A stretch of DNA of 64,000 nt from Macrocystis pyrifera (lineage: Eukaryota > Sar > Phaeophyceae > Laminariales > Laminariaceae). A program made the translations under genes and the position numbers. Of this stretch, positions 20,029 through 31,789 are shown piece after piece; within the stretch, counting starts at the first letter, position 1; every line of letters starts with the position of its first letter. The stretch is taken from positions 5,521,506-5,585,505 of the forward strand of contig JASSKH010000005.1 in NCBI GenBank assembly GCA_031763025.1, given 5' to 3'. The notes beneath the pieces were generated by a model, which saw only the letters and a program-made list of their open reading frames with translations, was not told the DNA's origin and made no database searches.

Positions 20029-20812
20029 ATACTTGTCAGTAGCCATCATAGTCGTTACTCGATAACACTTGCGTCATCTGGTATACATTTACGCATTTCT
20101 AAGTACCGCGGACAGTTTTCCAGTCTGTGAGTAGTAGCAGTATCCAGCAGCAGCAGTCCTACAATAATATCTACTGCTGTGCACTCGTGCATATTGCATA
20201 ATAACAGGTCTCAATAACAAGCAGCGCATCGTGGATCTACTGTATTACGTACGTACAAAATCTACAGCCAGCAGCACACATGTACAGCAGTACCTGGTTT
20301 GTGCGCACTGGTAAATAATGGACAGGGTATCTTCAGTATCCCGTCGGGACCAGTAGCATAGTTTTAGTTGTGGTTGAAGTAACAATATAGGCTACAAGAG
20401 GGTCATGAGTACGTACCCCAAGTTTTATTGTTTTTAGCAGTAGAATTGCGGGTCTCCGTGTTGTTTTATATTGAACTGAATGCAAGGGTATTTCCCTATT
20501 TTTGTTTTTGAACGAATTTGTAGGGGTCGTCCTTTGTTTCGAGCCGTGAGCGCACACGCGCATCGCTCCCCTTTGAGCTCACTCTACTTTTGCTCACCAT
20601 CATCAGCTTCCAGCTGAGCAAATGAACCAACAGTGTGGCTTGGGGTTACCACATCTTCTTCTCTTCTATTGAAGCTTCTCGTACAAGTCACCTAACAGTA
20701 GCTATACGTTTGCCTCGAACATTTATTTTGACTGTGTATTGACCGGCCATCGGCAATCGAGTCTAGGCGTACACACCAGCTACGAGCTGGTATACACGCC
20801 AATCGCCATACC
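20029..20812 (+). repeat. Degenerate LTR related to the Copia-like element
   Basis: The start (ACTTGTCAGTAGCCATCAT) and the last roughly 240 bases (from TTGCTCACCATCATCAGC to CGCCATACC) match the LTRs at 38086 and 43060. The middle, about 20090-20560, is unrelated and makes this copy roughly 300 bases longer. Confidence 0.65.
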
Positions 20813-21569
20813 CAATACAGTATACATAATTGATACCAGGTAGTACCTGGTATATTGGAGTATGTGTACTTCTTGTACATTCGTTTATACGTACCCATGT
20901 ATTACGTGAAAGCTCCGAAGTCGCCTCGCGAATAAAAGGCACCAGGTACGTACCTGTTTTTTTTTGTCGTTTTTTTTACGAGTGAGTACGAACAGCATCA
21001 TACTGAATATCATACCGTCGGCAGCCAGCCGTGGGAACCAAAACATTCAAATATATATATGTATTTGCGTAGTAATAATACTAATGCCAACAACCTACGA
21101 AAACGCCCACGGAAAACAGCACGAGAGAGCTGCAGGTGTTCTAAACTATTTGTACGTTGCTATCTGGTACTGATGTTCCACTGATGTACCACGGGTAAGA
21201 ATACTACAGTAATTTTGAAGTATTTTGCACAAACCACTAAATGCAACAACAAAAAAAGGTACGTATACGATCTGTATGAAGTACCGCCCGCCGCGTGTTT
21301 ACTTGTTGTAATAAAGCATCAACGAAACCGAAACTGCCCACGGAACACACAGAACGAGAGCAGCAGTTGTTCTATCTATGTTGATTGGGCGTGCCAAAGA
21401 ACGCACTACGCATGTTACCTGGTACTGATGATGTGTCCTACGGTGTACCAATAATAATAGCAAAGAAAAAGTGGAAACGAGAACAGCAGAACTACTGTAA
21501 GTACGAGTGGTCGCCCTGAACTATATGCCGATCAAGTGTTTGTGCAAAATATATATTACGACGAACTTA
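20813..21569. other. Unassigned, with ACCAGGT-type repeats
   Basis: No gene was seen. Palindromic ACCAGGTA(C/G)TACCTGGT-type motifs occur near 20836, and CCACGG(G/A)AAA motifs recur. The stretch is partly inverted relative to 15680-16130. Confidence 0.4.
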
Positions 21570-21681
21570 TATTACAAGGGAACATCATAGTAAATAGGAC
21601 CAAATATTGTTGGTAAAAATAGGTAAATATATAGGTTTTTATGTAAACTGTAGGCTCTATTGACTATGAACCCCCGTAATA
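21570..21681. mobile_element. Palindromic MITE (TTACGGGGG family), copy 2
   Basis: The right end CCCCCGTAATA and the internal AAATATATAGGTTTTTATG match copy 1. The left end is diverged (TATTACAAGGG), so this is an older copy. Confidence 0.7.
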
Positions 21682-21719
21682 AGAACCAACAAAACCGCGA
21701 ACGAACGCGAGAAACATAA

Positions 21720-22577
21720 GGGCCCATCTTATCGAGGACTTTTAGTCCTTTCAATTTGGTTCGATTTTTTTTCCAATTTAATTTGTATCTGATTGGCCGG
21801 AGAGTGAACGACCAGGCAGGATTCGAAGGGGCAAATAAGAATAAATCAATTTGAGTGGAGAGTCTTTTGGGACTTTTTTCGTGTGATTTTTCGAATTTCA
21901 ATTTCGAATTTGGGAGTTGATCAGCCTTGATGTGGCATGTTCATGGTGGGTCAACACCCCCGGTGGAGTCTGGGGTGACTCTTGGCCGCTTCGGTGACCA
22001 CCGTCGACGCGATAACACGCGAACCTCAACGACTGGCGACCGGAGCAATAGCCGCGCGCCCACGGCCACAGACCATATCACATCGTACCCCGGCGGTGGC
22101 TCCTCAGAAGAAATCATGGCGGCCGCAAGTCCAAGTGTTCGGCCTGCTCGATCTGCCAACCATCACGAAAACCGAGCGAACTAGAAAAAAAAACAGAGGA
22201 TACGCTCGCGACCTCGATAGCTGCACCACCGTTGCTGTTCCGCACGTGGCGCTTGAGGGCCCCCTCCGCCCACCCGAGAGTGTGATAGCTTCCTATCCTG
22301 CGCCACACTAAAAATAAAAAAAATGCTGGCGGCGCCGCGCACGCGACAACGCAAACCTTCGCTCTCGTCTACGCTCGTCGCTGTTTGTCGGCTGGGCGTT
22401 GTGTGACGCGCTCCGTTATTCCAGGTTGCTTCTATTTCCTTTTTGTTTGACAATGAATGCGCCGTTTCCCGGTAGGATACAAACACGTTTTTTTTTTCGA
22501 AATCAAATTATAATTCATTGGAATTTAAACTATATTTCCAATTGACGAAATTTTGTGTTCCCCGTTAAGATGGGCTC
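21720..22577. mobile_element. Harbinger-like MITE, copy 1
   Basis: The ends are GGGCCCATCTTATCG and, inverted, GAGCCCATCTTAACG. TAA flanks both sides (21717-21719, 22578-22580). A 3-bp TWA-type duplication with GGGCC-type termini suits the PIF/Harbinger superfamily. The 858-bp interior holds no intact transposase. A GC-rich segment (21950-22390) has frames that may be coding relics. Confidence 0.7.
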
Positions 22578-22609
22578 TAACAAACAGAGGAAACAGTAAA
22601 TTTTATACA

Positions 22610-22805
22610 TTTTAAAATACGTCAGCTGTGAGTTCGACAGATTAAATAGTTGATACTCAACTTTGCAACCTACGTCTCGTCTATATTTCATTTTTACCGA
22701 ATTTTACAAGTATTGTGATAAACCGAACGCGCGTATTCTGTATGTAATTCCTTCTCAAAGATATAGGCCAGCGGCTCCCCTGGATGCTGCCCGGGTTAAC
22801 AGGAC
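22610..22805. repeat. Old repeat, uninterrupted (empty-site) copy
   Basis: The stretch from AAAATACGTCAGCTGTGAG to GGATGCTGCCCGGGTTAAC is the same as 24725-24838 plus 25690-25785, which are separated by Harbinger-like copy 2. Confidence 0.75.
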
Positions 22806-23500
22806 AATTTAAAATAATCATTCTGCTCACTGATACTATATAACCCGAACAAGGGATAATGATATGATGTTGCAACATGTTGACACCTTTTCATTTCACA
22901 AATATTTATAGATTGATTGAGTGTCATTGACTTTTTAGGATGGTATGGTTGTAAGTGTGAACAATTCTTCCGGAGATGAGCTGCTGCTGTTTTTGCGACT
23001 TGTGTTGTTTTAATGTCTAGATATTATTTTATATAGCTTTTTGTGTAGATTCGAAAGTAGTGTATACAAGGTATGTATGTATGTGCAAAGATATATACCA
23101 GGTATGTCGAAGATCTATGTCAAGTCATACCGGTGGGATCTTATTTGAAGAATTTTTAGCAAGAAGATATATATAGTTCAGAGGCTTACCTGCTTTTATA
23201 GGAAGAAATTATTTTTGGTTCAGACATATGTGTGTATCTATTTTGCTTTCGGTCTCGGGGAGAAGCGTCTCAGCAGCAGTGGATGTGTACTGTGTGCTGC
23301 GGTTGCTTCGTAGACTGTGTGTTGATACAGCAGTCTACTGCACAGAGGCAACACTTCGAGCGCAGATGCAGCTCAGTGTGAATATCGGAACGAAGAAACA
23401 AAGAAAGATGTCTTGATTACTGACTGACTCCCGGGTCAGGTTTGATGGTATAGAAGTGGAGTGAAGACGAAGGGGGCGAGGGCGCGCTCTGCCCACCTTT
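22806..23500. other. Unassigned sequence
   Basis: No gene or repeat shared within the window was recognised. It is AT-rich up to about 23220. Confidence 0.4.
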
Positions 23501-24075
23501 CCAACGAAGACGTCTAGAACACACGAAGACTGGTCGAGAAATGTTCAAGATCCAAGATACTGTCCTCTGGAACCAACTGCCGGTTCTGGAAGGATTCACA
23601 CCACAAATTCTAGATCTTATGGAACTATTCCACAAAGCCTGCAACTGTTCTAGAAGGTTTCTAGAATTTGTTCCATTCCAGAAACTGCTCTTAGAAACTG
23701 TTCTTTTTTTTTTTCTTTTTTTTTTAATCATCACTTTTACTTTCCAGCCCACTCGTACGAGGTTTTACCCTCGACGATCTTCTGGACAAGCCGTGGTCAC
23801 AGGTGTCGTCCCTTCTCCCCCCCGGTACGTGCCTTTAGTTTTTATCGCGCATAGGGTTCAGCATTCCCACTGCTCGTCGATTTTCATCGAATGTAGCCAA
23901 CTCACGCTTTCGCGCTTTCCGCTTGTTCTCAATTTTTTATGCAAGAAAAAGTCCCTATGAGCATGCACTCGGTGAGACTCGAACTCACGAAATTGATCTT
24001 GACAGGCTCGCGGACCACCTACCAAGCCACCGGGGACGCCGGTTCTAGACACTGTTCTAGAAATCGTCCTACTCA
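23501..24075. repeat. TTCTAGAA-rich region interrupted by a SINE
   Basis: Around 23512-23720 and 24040-24070 the motifs TTCTAGAA, TTCCAGAA and CTGTTCTAGAA recur, giving alternating nTTCn/nGAAn arrays. The SINE at 23704-24040 splits the region. Confidence 0.6.
23704..24040 (-). mobile_element. tRNA-derived SINE, full length
   Basis: The head (GGCGTCCCCGG, A box, GAGTTCGAGTCTC) lies at the right end and an A-rich tail interrupted by one G at the left end. The body matches the other full copies closely. Confidence 0.9.
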
Positions 24076-24724
24076 TACACACTACCAGAAGGCAGTATCC
24101 ACATGATTTGTGTCTACTGGACATAAACTACAGCGTGCTACGCCATATCTCAACACATGAAGTACACGCAGACCATTCTTGCTGTGTTGCTGCAATCGAA
24201 CACAGAGGGATCACGCGACATGATGCTGCTGCTGATACTCATGTACATGATGCGTATCCCCGACATTCGGCACCTGAGCGAAATGAGTATGTACAAGGAT
24301 GTTCATATTGAATTCTCGTGTTATTGCTGAGGCAAGGGTCGTGTTATTGTTGTTTATGAGGTACCTGGTACGTCATGATAGACATGCAAAAGAGTTATGT
24401 ATGATGTCAAGTCATTGTGAAAATATACGTCGTGGTGCAGCAGTACAGCTGCATCATGGTCGTAGGACACACGTATGGGGGGGTGAGGACGTTTCTTATG
24501 TCATATATGTTGCTACTCGTGGTGCTTTGTTGATTATCAAGGCCTGGTCGTATCATCAGTAGTTTGCGTACAAATAAACCAGTACATTCATCTCACGGGA
24601 TGATGGTAATTACAATCCTGAGGTAGCACGTCAAAAATAATTGGTGTGGGCCTTCACCATCAAACCTAACTGCCAAGTGGTAGTAGGTCATGTTTCGTTT
24701 TTAATTTTTGTTTTTGGAAAATTT
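24076..24724. other. Unassigned sequence
   Basis: No recognisable gene, repeat or RNA was seen in this stretch. Confidence 0.35.
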
Positions 24725-24838
24725 ATGAAATACGTCAGCTGTGAGTTCGACTGATTAACTCGAATAGCTTCTACTCAACTTTGCAAGCTGCGTAATATGT
24801 TTCGTCTACATCCCATTTTTACCGAATTTTACAAGTAT

Positions 24839-25681
24839 GGGCCCATCTTATCGAGGACTTTCGGTCCTTTCAATTTGTTTAGTTTTTTTTTTTCTTATTT
24901 GGACGAAGAGTGAACGACCAGGCAAGATTCAAAGGGGCAAATAAGAAAAAATCAATTTGAGTGAAAAGTCTTTTTGGACTTTTTTCGTGTGATTTTTCGA
25001 ATTTCAATTTCGAATTTGGGAGTTGATCAGTCTTGATGTAGCATGTTCATGGTGGGTCAACACCCCCGGTTGAGTCTGGGGTGACTCTTGGCCGCTTCGG
25101 TGTCCACCGTCGACGCGATAACACGCGAACCTCAACGACTGGCGACCGGAGCAATAGCCGCGCGCCCACGGCCACAGACCATATCACATCGTATCCCGGC
25201 GGTGGCGCCTCAAAAGAAATCATGGCGGCCGCAAGCCCAATGTTTCGGTCTGCTCGATCGTCCAACCATCACGAAAACCGAGCAAACGAGCAAAAAAACA
25301 GAGGATACGCTCGCGACCTCGATAGCTGCACCACCGTTGCTGTTCCGCACGTGGCGCTTGAGGGCCCCCTCCGCCCACTCAAGACACCCTGAGAGTGATA
25401 GCTTCCTATCCTGCGCCACACTAAAAATAAAAAAAATGCTGGCGGCGCCGCGCACGCGACAACGCAAACCTTCGCTCTCGTCTACGCTTGTCGCTGTTTG
25501 TCGACTGGGCGTTGTGTATCGCGCTCCGCTATTCAAGGTTGTTTCGATTTCCTTTTTGTGTGACAATGAATGCGCCGTTTCCCGATAGGACGTTTTTTTT
25601 TCGAAATCAAATTAAAATTCATTGGAATTGAAATTTTATTTCCAAACAATGAAATTCAGTGATCCCCGTTAAGATGGGCTC
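24839..25681. mobile_element. Harbinger-like MITE, copy 2
   Basis: It has the same termini and the same interior as 21720-22577, with scattered substitutions. It is flanked by TAT and TAA, an imperfect 3-bp duplication. It interrupts the old repeat that is intact at 22610-22805. Confidence 0.75.
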
Positions 25682-25785
25682 TAAGTAAGTGTTTTAATAA
25701 CCGAACGCGCCTATTCTTTATTTATGTAATTCCTTGTCAAAGATGTAGACCAGTGGCTCCCCTGGATGCTGCCCGGATCAACAGG

Positions 25786-26036
25786 ATTTTTATTTTTTTT
25801 TATTTTTTTATAATAATGCCATCCTCGAAAATCCGGGGAACCGGGTTCGATGTCCCCGGTGACAGGGAAAAACGCACGGACGCCCGAGAAAAGGTTCGAA
25901 ATAAGCAAGTTGTGGTAGTCGATTCAACTGCCGTCCTCGCTGTGTTTCCCACCTATTTCCACAGCTCGCTGTGGTCGTGTCGACCCCCTAAGACGCCTCG
26001 ACCGGCGCCTAGTGCATTTGAAAGACGAATCTAAGA
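25786..26036 (+). repeat. Second dispersed repeat with a B-box-like motif
   Basis: CCGGGTTCGATGTCCCCGG occurs at about 25842-25860, and the body is inverted relative to 15335-15572. It ends in AGACGAATCTAAG, a motif shared with the foldback minisatellite. Confidence 0.55.
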
Positions 26037-26547
26037 GGTGCCAATGTTGTGGTATCCCCTCTCCGAAGATGCGGCGTTATATCCCCCTCTCCCCTGTGGC
26101 GGCGTTCTGGTTTGTAGCAATCGTTCCCTCATCATACATGGCAGGCGCTGTCGCCTGCTTTTCTGATGAGCGCATCGCCCCTTCGGTTATAGAAGACATC
26201 TGGCGAGGCAAACGGCAACTAATTCAAGAGCTTATACCATCCTCAAGCACCTCGTGTGAGTGACCAGAGCAGAACCCAAGGCATCAACCTGCTAGCAGTT
26301 GTCGGTCCATAGGTCCATACTGCGCTTACACTTAACACTGGCGTCGTCGACTAGACGCTTTTGGTATCTGTTCGAGGTCTGATATTTTTTTCTCGCGGAC
26401 AATCTGGCTTTTCGCCCTTGTAGTCTGTTTTTTCGGCTTCCTGCTGTTTACTTGATGTCTTCTCCTTTTGACGATTGCGTTCGAGAGTATGATATCCGCC
26501 GCTTCCCCAGCGCGTCTATGTACATTATTGTCTTTTTTCGCTACATG
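26037..26547. other. Unassigned sequence
   Basis: Only short frames occur here and none was recognised. No shared repeat was seen. Confidence 0.35.
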
Positions 26548-26890
26548 CTGTGGCATGCCGTGGCACCACCTGCGCAAACCCTTCCACGGCATACCACGGA
26601 ACCTTCCACGGACCTCCACGGTATACCATGGGGCCCTAACCCTAACCCTAACCCCAACCCTAACCTAGGTGCCGTGGACATTGGCGTGCTGTGGGGGTTG
26701 CCATGACATGCCGTGGGGTTGCCATGGAGTGCAGTGGCGGTAGCCGCGGGGGTTGCCATGGTACTACCCATGGCATGTCATGGCAACCCCCACGGCGTGC
26801 CATGGAATCTTATGTCACACCATGGGATGCCGTGGTGATTGCCATGGTATGCCATGGGCGGTAACATGGCAATGCCACGGCATGCCCACG
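26548..26890. repeat. CATGG/CCGTGG minisatellite
   Basis: Degenerate units built from TGCCATGGCATGCCGTGG-like words recur in both orientations, so much of the block is locally palindromic. A telomere-like tract lies inside it. Confidence 0.8.
26634..26666 (-). repeat. Internal telomere-like CCCTAA block
   Basis: About five CCCTAA units occur, one of them changed to CCCCAA, surrounded by the CATGG minisatellite. Confidence 0.85.
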
Positions 26891-27927
26891 ACAAGGTCAA
26901 ATAGTGTAGAACCCTGCTTCGTCCGCGCGAGATATACGACGTGCCCGACGCGCAGCTCGTGCGTCAGCACCAGCTCCGCCTACTAGCAGATTTTTTTTTG
27001 TTGTGCCTGAAGAACAACTTGATTTCACTATGCCCTCGTATGGCGACTTTTCGGTTGCGCCTATTAGCAGTAATAGTAGTGGAGTTGTTGATCGTGCTCT
27101 AGACGTTCAGCCAGCCACCGCCATGCCACAGCAGACAGAGACATTCTTTATACAGCAGCAGGACTTTCAGCTTTTATTCCTGACCCTCCGTGTAGTCATT
27201 TTCATATTGCACCAAGTATCGATTTGTTTGGTACCGTTTCCCCTGCACGACACGTCCATCAAACCGCAGACGTGCCATCGTACGGCAGTGATTTTTTTCA
27301 TGCCACAGCGGACAGCGATAATTGTGATACGGCAGCAGGACTCTCAGATTTTATTCATGACCCACCGTCCAGCCATTTTCGTGTTGCACCGGATATCGAT
27401 TTTTTTAGTGCGGTTTTCCCTGTATTACACGTCCTTCAAACCGCAGACGTGCCGTCGTACAGCAGTGATTTTTTCCATGCCACAGCGAGCAGCGATATTT
27501 TTGATTCGGCAGCAGGACTTTCAGGGTGTTTCTTAACCCCACCAGAGAGCATGGGAACGAGCGGAACGGAACGAGGCTGTTCGTGGCAATTCGTTCCGTG
27601 CCTGTGTAAAAAAACGTGTTTGGGTCCATGCAGAATCCTGGGCCTGGCCTACCGAATCAGTACGAACGGTATATTTTGCACACGCCAGAGCACATTGGTA
27701 TCCACATCCATCTTCGGTGGTGTCCATCTACATCTAATAGGATCCTATATGTTCCCGTTCGGTCGGGCCGTTCGGTCCTCCCAAACAAGAAAAGGGGTGC
27801 AACACTTCTTCCTCTTCCTAGATATACAGCAGTTTTTCTCGGGCTGCACCGAATCTATTCGTTTCCCACAACCAATCAGCATCAATTCATGCAGCAAATA
27901 ATATTCCATCCGGTTCGTTCCAATGCC

Positions 27928-28258
27928 GGCGTCCCCGGTGGCTTGGTAGGTGGTCCGCGAGCCTATCACAATCAATTTCATGAGTTCGAGTCTCACCGAG
28001 TGCATGCCCATAGGGGTTTTTTCTTGCATAAAATTGATTAGCGGAAAGCGCGAGAGCGTGAGTTAGCTGTACATTCGATGAAAATCGACGAGCAGTGGGA
28101 ATGCTGAACCCTATGCGCGATAAAAACCAAAGGCACGTACCGGGGGGGAGAAGGGACGACACCTGTGACCACGGCTTGTCCAGAAGATCGTCGAGGGTAA
28201 AACCTCCTACGAATGGGCTGGAAAGTAAAAGTGATGATGAAAAAAAAAAAAAAAAAAA
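27928..28258 (+). mobile_element. tRNA-derived SINE, full length
   Basis: The head starts at GGCGTCCCCGG, with the A box and GAGTTCGAGTCTC. The tail is A-rich from 28240 to 28258. AATGC stands just before the C preceding the head and directly after the tail, a possible short target duplication. It lies inside the repeat-containing gag-like region. Confidence 0.9.
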
Positions 28259-29099
28259 TGCTCTCCGGGGGGGGTTAAGACACGCCCCCAGCTTTTCCTC
28301 CTGACCCACCGTCCAGCCATTTTCGTGTTGCACCGGATATCGATTTTAGTGCAGTTTTCCCTGCATTACACGTCAATCAAACCGCAGACCTGCCGCCATA
28401 CAGCAATGATTATTTTCATGCCACAGCAGACAGCGACATTTTTGGTACGGCAGCGGGACTTTCAGCTTTCATTCCTGACCCGCCGTGCAGTCATTTTCAT
28501 GTTGCACAGAGTACAGATTTTTTTGTTGAACTGAGTACCAATTTTTTTGTTGCCGTATGTTTTTGTTACTACCGGCGGTCGAAGGGAGCGTTTAAACCGG
28601 TCGGGTTCCTTGTTTGTGCCTAGCGCCGGGTCCGGGCCTTACGTGCCGATAGCAGCGTACAGCGAGAACGTTCGATTCGAGGTAGCGACTACGTACGAGT
28701 CTGTAGATCCTCGTTTTTCGCCTCCCGAGCTTTTGCCAGTGCCCAACGAGCACGGCCTCTTGATATCACTCTCTGATGTACGCGCGCATTTTATCCCCCA
28801 GCGTTCTATCCGTGACGTTTGGGATCTGCCATACGTATCACTGCTCCGCCGGGAGCACGAAAATCTGGGGAATTCCAGTAGTGCCGGCCATATTATTTCC
28901 ACCCGCACAAGTGCCTTCGGCATCCATTGCGACCATAGATTTATCAAGTAACATTGATTCACATTCGACGCGCGGCGACTTTCCTAGGGTTGATTTGTCG
29001 GTTTCACCTATACCTATTCCTTTTGGTTCCGCCGCGGGGGCGGCCCCCCCCCGACTGTCGTTCACGTATTCCCTGCTCACCGGGTATTTACGACCACAG

Positions 29100-29990
29100 T
29101 ACCGGCGCGCAACTTTTCCGAAGACGGCGTATCCGTCTTCGGTCTGCCAACCGTCTTCGGTCTGCCAACCACTGTTTGCGATTTGAATACGCCTCGCTCG
29201 CAAAAGCTTGGTAATTCTCTCCTACAACAGAATCCGTCACTTCTCGTATTATTCAAGAGAGACGTCGGCCCACCAACCACGGTTTGCGACTGTATTCTGC
29301 TTCGCTCGAAAGAGCTTTGTGGTTCTTTTCGGCTACGAACCACGGTTTCCGAATTGAATCTGCCTCGCTAGGAAGAGCTTGGAAATTCTCTTCTGCGCCG
29401 GAGTCCGTCACTCCTCGGGAGATACGTCGACCCACCAACCACGGTTTCCGAATTGAATCTGCCTCGCTCAGAAGAGCTTGGTAATTCTCTTCTGCGCCGG
29501 AGTCCGTCACTCCTGGAGAGAGAGGTCGACCCACCAATCACAGTTTGCGACTGGAATCTGGCTCGCTCGAAAGAGCTTTGTGATTATTTTCGGCTATGAA
29601 CCACGGTGTCCGAATTGAATCTGCCTCGCTCGGAAGAGCTTGGACATTCTCGTCTGCGCCGGAATCCGTCACTCCTCGAGAGAGACGTCGATTCACCAAC
29701 CACGGTTTGCGACTGGAATCTGGCTCACTCGAAAGAGCTTTGTGATTATTTTCGGCTACAAACCACGGTTTCCGAATTGAATCTGCCTCGCTCGGAAGAG
29801 CTTGGGCATTCTCTTCTGCGCCGGAATCCGTCACTCCTCGAGAGAGACGTCGATTCACACCAACCACGGTTTGTGACTGGAATCTGGCTCGCTCGAAAGA
29901 GCTTTGTGATTCTTTTCGGCGACGAACCACGGTTTCCGATTGCAATTCGAATCTGCTCCGCTCGGATGAGTCGGGTGATTCTCTTTTGCG
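29100..29990 (+). repeat. Tandem array, period about 163 bp
   Basis: The phrase CCAACCACGGTTTGCGACTG recurs with changes near 29272, 29533, 29696 and 29862. CCGAATTGAATCTGCCTCGCT and CGGA(A/G)TCCGTCACTCCTCG alternate between them. Each unit contains two related half-units (TTTGCGACTGGAATC and TTTCCGAATTGAATC). Confidence 0.85.
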
Positions 29991-30224
29991 GCGACCCTCG
30001 GTTTGAACTTGGATTATACCCCTAGTAAGGCCTAGTATGTCCATTTTGCCGTCAACCATTGTTGGCGATTCGCATATACCCCCTCCAGTAGGGCACGGTA
30101 CTTCCTTTTTGCGGCCACCCTTTGTTTGCGACTTGAATATACCCCCCCTAGTTGGGCATGGTATTTCCTTTCTGCTGCGGAATCCGTCCCTCCCCGTTTT
30201 TTCGAGAGAGACGTCGATTCCCTA

Positions 30225-30375
30225 CCCACGGATTTTTTCACTGGGTGATTTTTCCGTGGATGATATTCCACTGGGTGATCTTCCACTGCGTATTTTTTCC
30301 GTGGATGCTTTTCCACTGGGTACCTTTTCCGTGGATGATTTCACACTGGGCGATTTTTTGGGGATGATTTTCCAG
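30225..30375 (+). repeat. Short minisatellite (TTCCACTGGG / TTTTCCGTGGATGA)
   Basis: Words of 11-16 bases, CACTGGGTGATTTT and TTTTCCGTGGATG, alternate about ten times. Translated, they give a FSVDD/PLGD repeat continuous with the gag-like frame. Confidence 0.75.
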
Positions 30376-31789
30376 TAGGTGATTTTCCAGTTAGTGATGA
30401 GTCACCCCCTTCACCCACCGGATTTTTTTCTCGCGATGCGAAAGTTTTCTTTTCAACGGAACCTTCGACCTCACTACGAGCACCTTCCACGATTTTTTTT
30501 TTCGGCAGGTGAAACGGAGTCTCCTGAAAGGAGCCAGCGGCCCGGGCGCCTTCAAGCTGCTACTACTCCGCCTCATCAGCTCCCACCTCGATCATGGCGA
30601 CCGAAGTGCGGCCATGGCCAAGCTCCATTCGTTTGGGGTGGCCACCAAGACGGCTATTCTCGGGCTTTTCGCTTATTGATAGCGTCCATTACGGACAGTG
30701 ACAAGGTCTTGGCCCCAGGCGTTGAGGTTGTGCTAGAGGTTGTTCGTTACAGCGTTAGCGAGCAGTGCCCGAGCCTTATGCCGGTTTTGTACCCGGGAGA
30801 TTTAGACTGCGTCGAAGCCTTTTGGGTCTATCGACGACATGTGGTTGGCGTTTAGTGGACTTTCTACTAATAAGACTCTCGCCATCAACGGCGAAAAACA
30901 TTTTACGCTTCCACCCCTCGCGGGTCTTTCTTTGCACTCGCATGCAAGCGGTCGTACCCAAGGCCGATCGGCCGCGCCGCAGCCTTTTAACGGCTCATCG
31001 GGGTCGTCCCGCAACCCAATCGTGATGAATGTCGCAGCGTCAGCTCGTTCCCCTGTTCCATTTTTGTCGTCCGCGGCCGAATGGCCTGTTAATTCGACTG
31101 CTTGGGACGAGGTATTTCAAGTATCCGAATCTTTCTCAACAAATGACATTCCATTATGGACGCCCTTTACAACTCCCGAAGACGCCAAGTCTTTAGGGAG
31201 ATCAAGGGCCACTGTCTCAACTTCCATGGCACGGATCATTCATTTAAGACCTGCATTGCCCCCTTCACCAACTCTAGCCACTGTCTTAACCCCGAGCTAG
31301 GCCAACTTGGCGATAACGGCGACACCTACCGCCGTTGGCAGCGCCGCATGCGGTCATACCGCCGTCCTACCCACGTTGGCGGCGAAAACACACGCTCGTC
31401 GCCTTCGTCGCATCGCAACAAAAACTCGTCTCGCCGCTACGGCAACAACCAACCGCCGTAACGACCACGGGCACCCCAACTCTGGTGAGTCTCGTCACGG
31501 TAGCGCACAACAACGTAATGTTGGAGGCTCCCAAAGCGGTGGCCAATCGGCTACTTCGCTGACGGTTTTCCAGCCCCAACACGGCGTTCCCCCGGGGACT
31601 TCCTCTGGCCCTCAGACCCCGGGTATGGGCTACGGATCTGCTGGTGACTCTAACCCCAATGGACGTCAACCAGGGACCTTCCGCTCCAATTGACTGCCCA
31701 ACGGCGGTGCGTTTGACCTGCCCATCCCGCCGATAGCACTCACGGGAAGCACGTCTGACCCAACTGACCATCGCCCCCCCGGCGACAGC

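Larger units (their letters stand above)
27003..31690 (+). pseudogene. Decayed gag-like coding region with internal repeats
   Basis: Several frames read in succession as one decayed protein. At 27120-27535 and 28285-28540 a unit of about 59 residues recurs (QTADVPSY..DFFHATA.SD, TAAGLS.FI.DPP.SHF). It continues on both sides of the SINE at 27928-28258. At 28630-28950 a different frame carries AAYSENVRFEVATTYESV and DVWDLPYVSLL. After a tandem array (29100-29990) coding-like sequence resumes. Near 31210 the frame has C-x2-F-x4-H-x4-C (CLNFHGTDHSFKTC), a CCHC zinc knuckle whose second Cys has become Phe, then a Gly/Ser/Asn/Gln-rich tail. The knuckle plus basic tail points to a retroelement gag or ORF1. 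No polymerase was found nearby. Frameshifts and stops make it inactive. The element class is not known. Confidence 0.55.

Noticed and set aside
29100..29990. CRISPR-like array
   Set aside because: Units are long (about 163 bases), contiguous and diverged, with no short identical repeats separated by unique spacers. The organism is eukaryotic.
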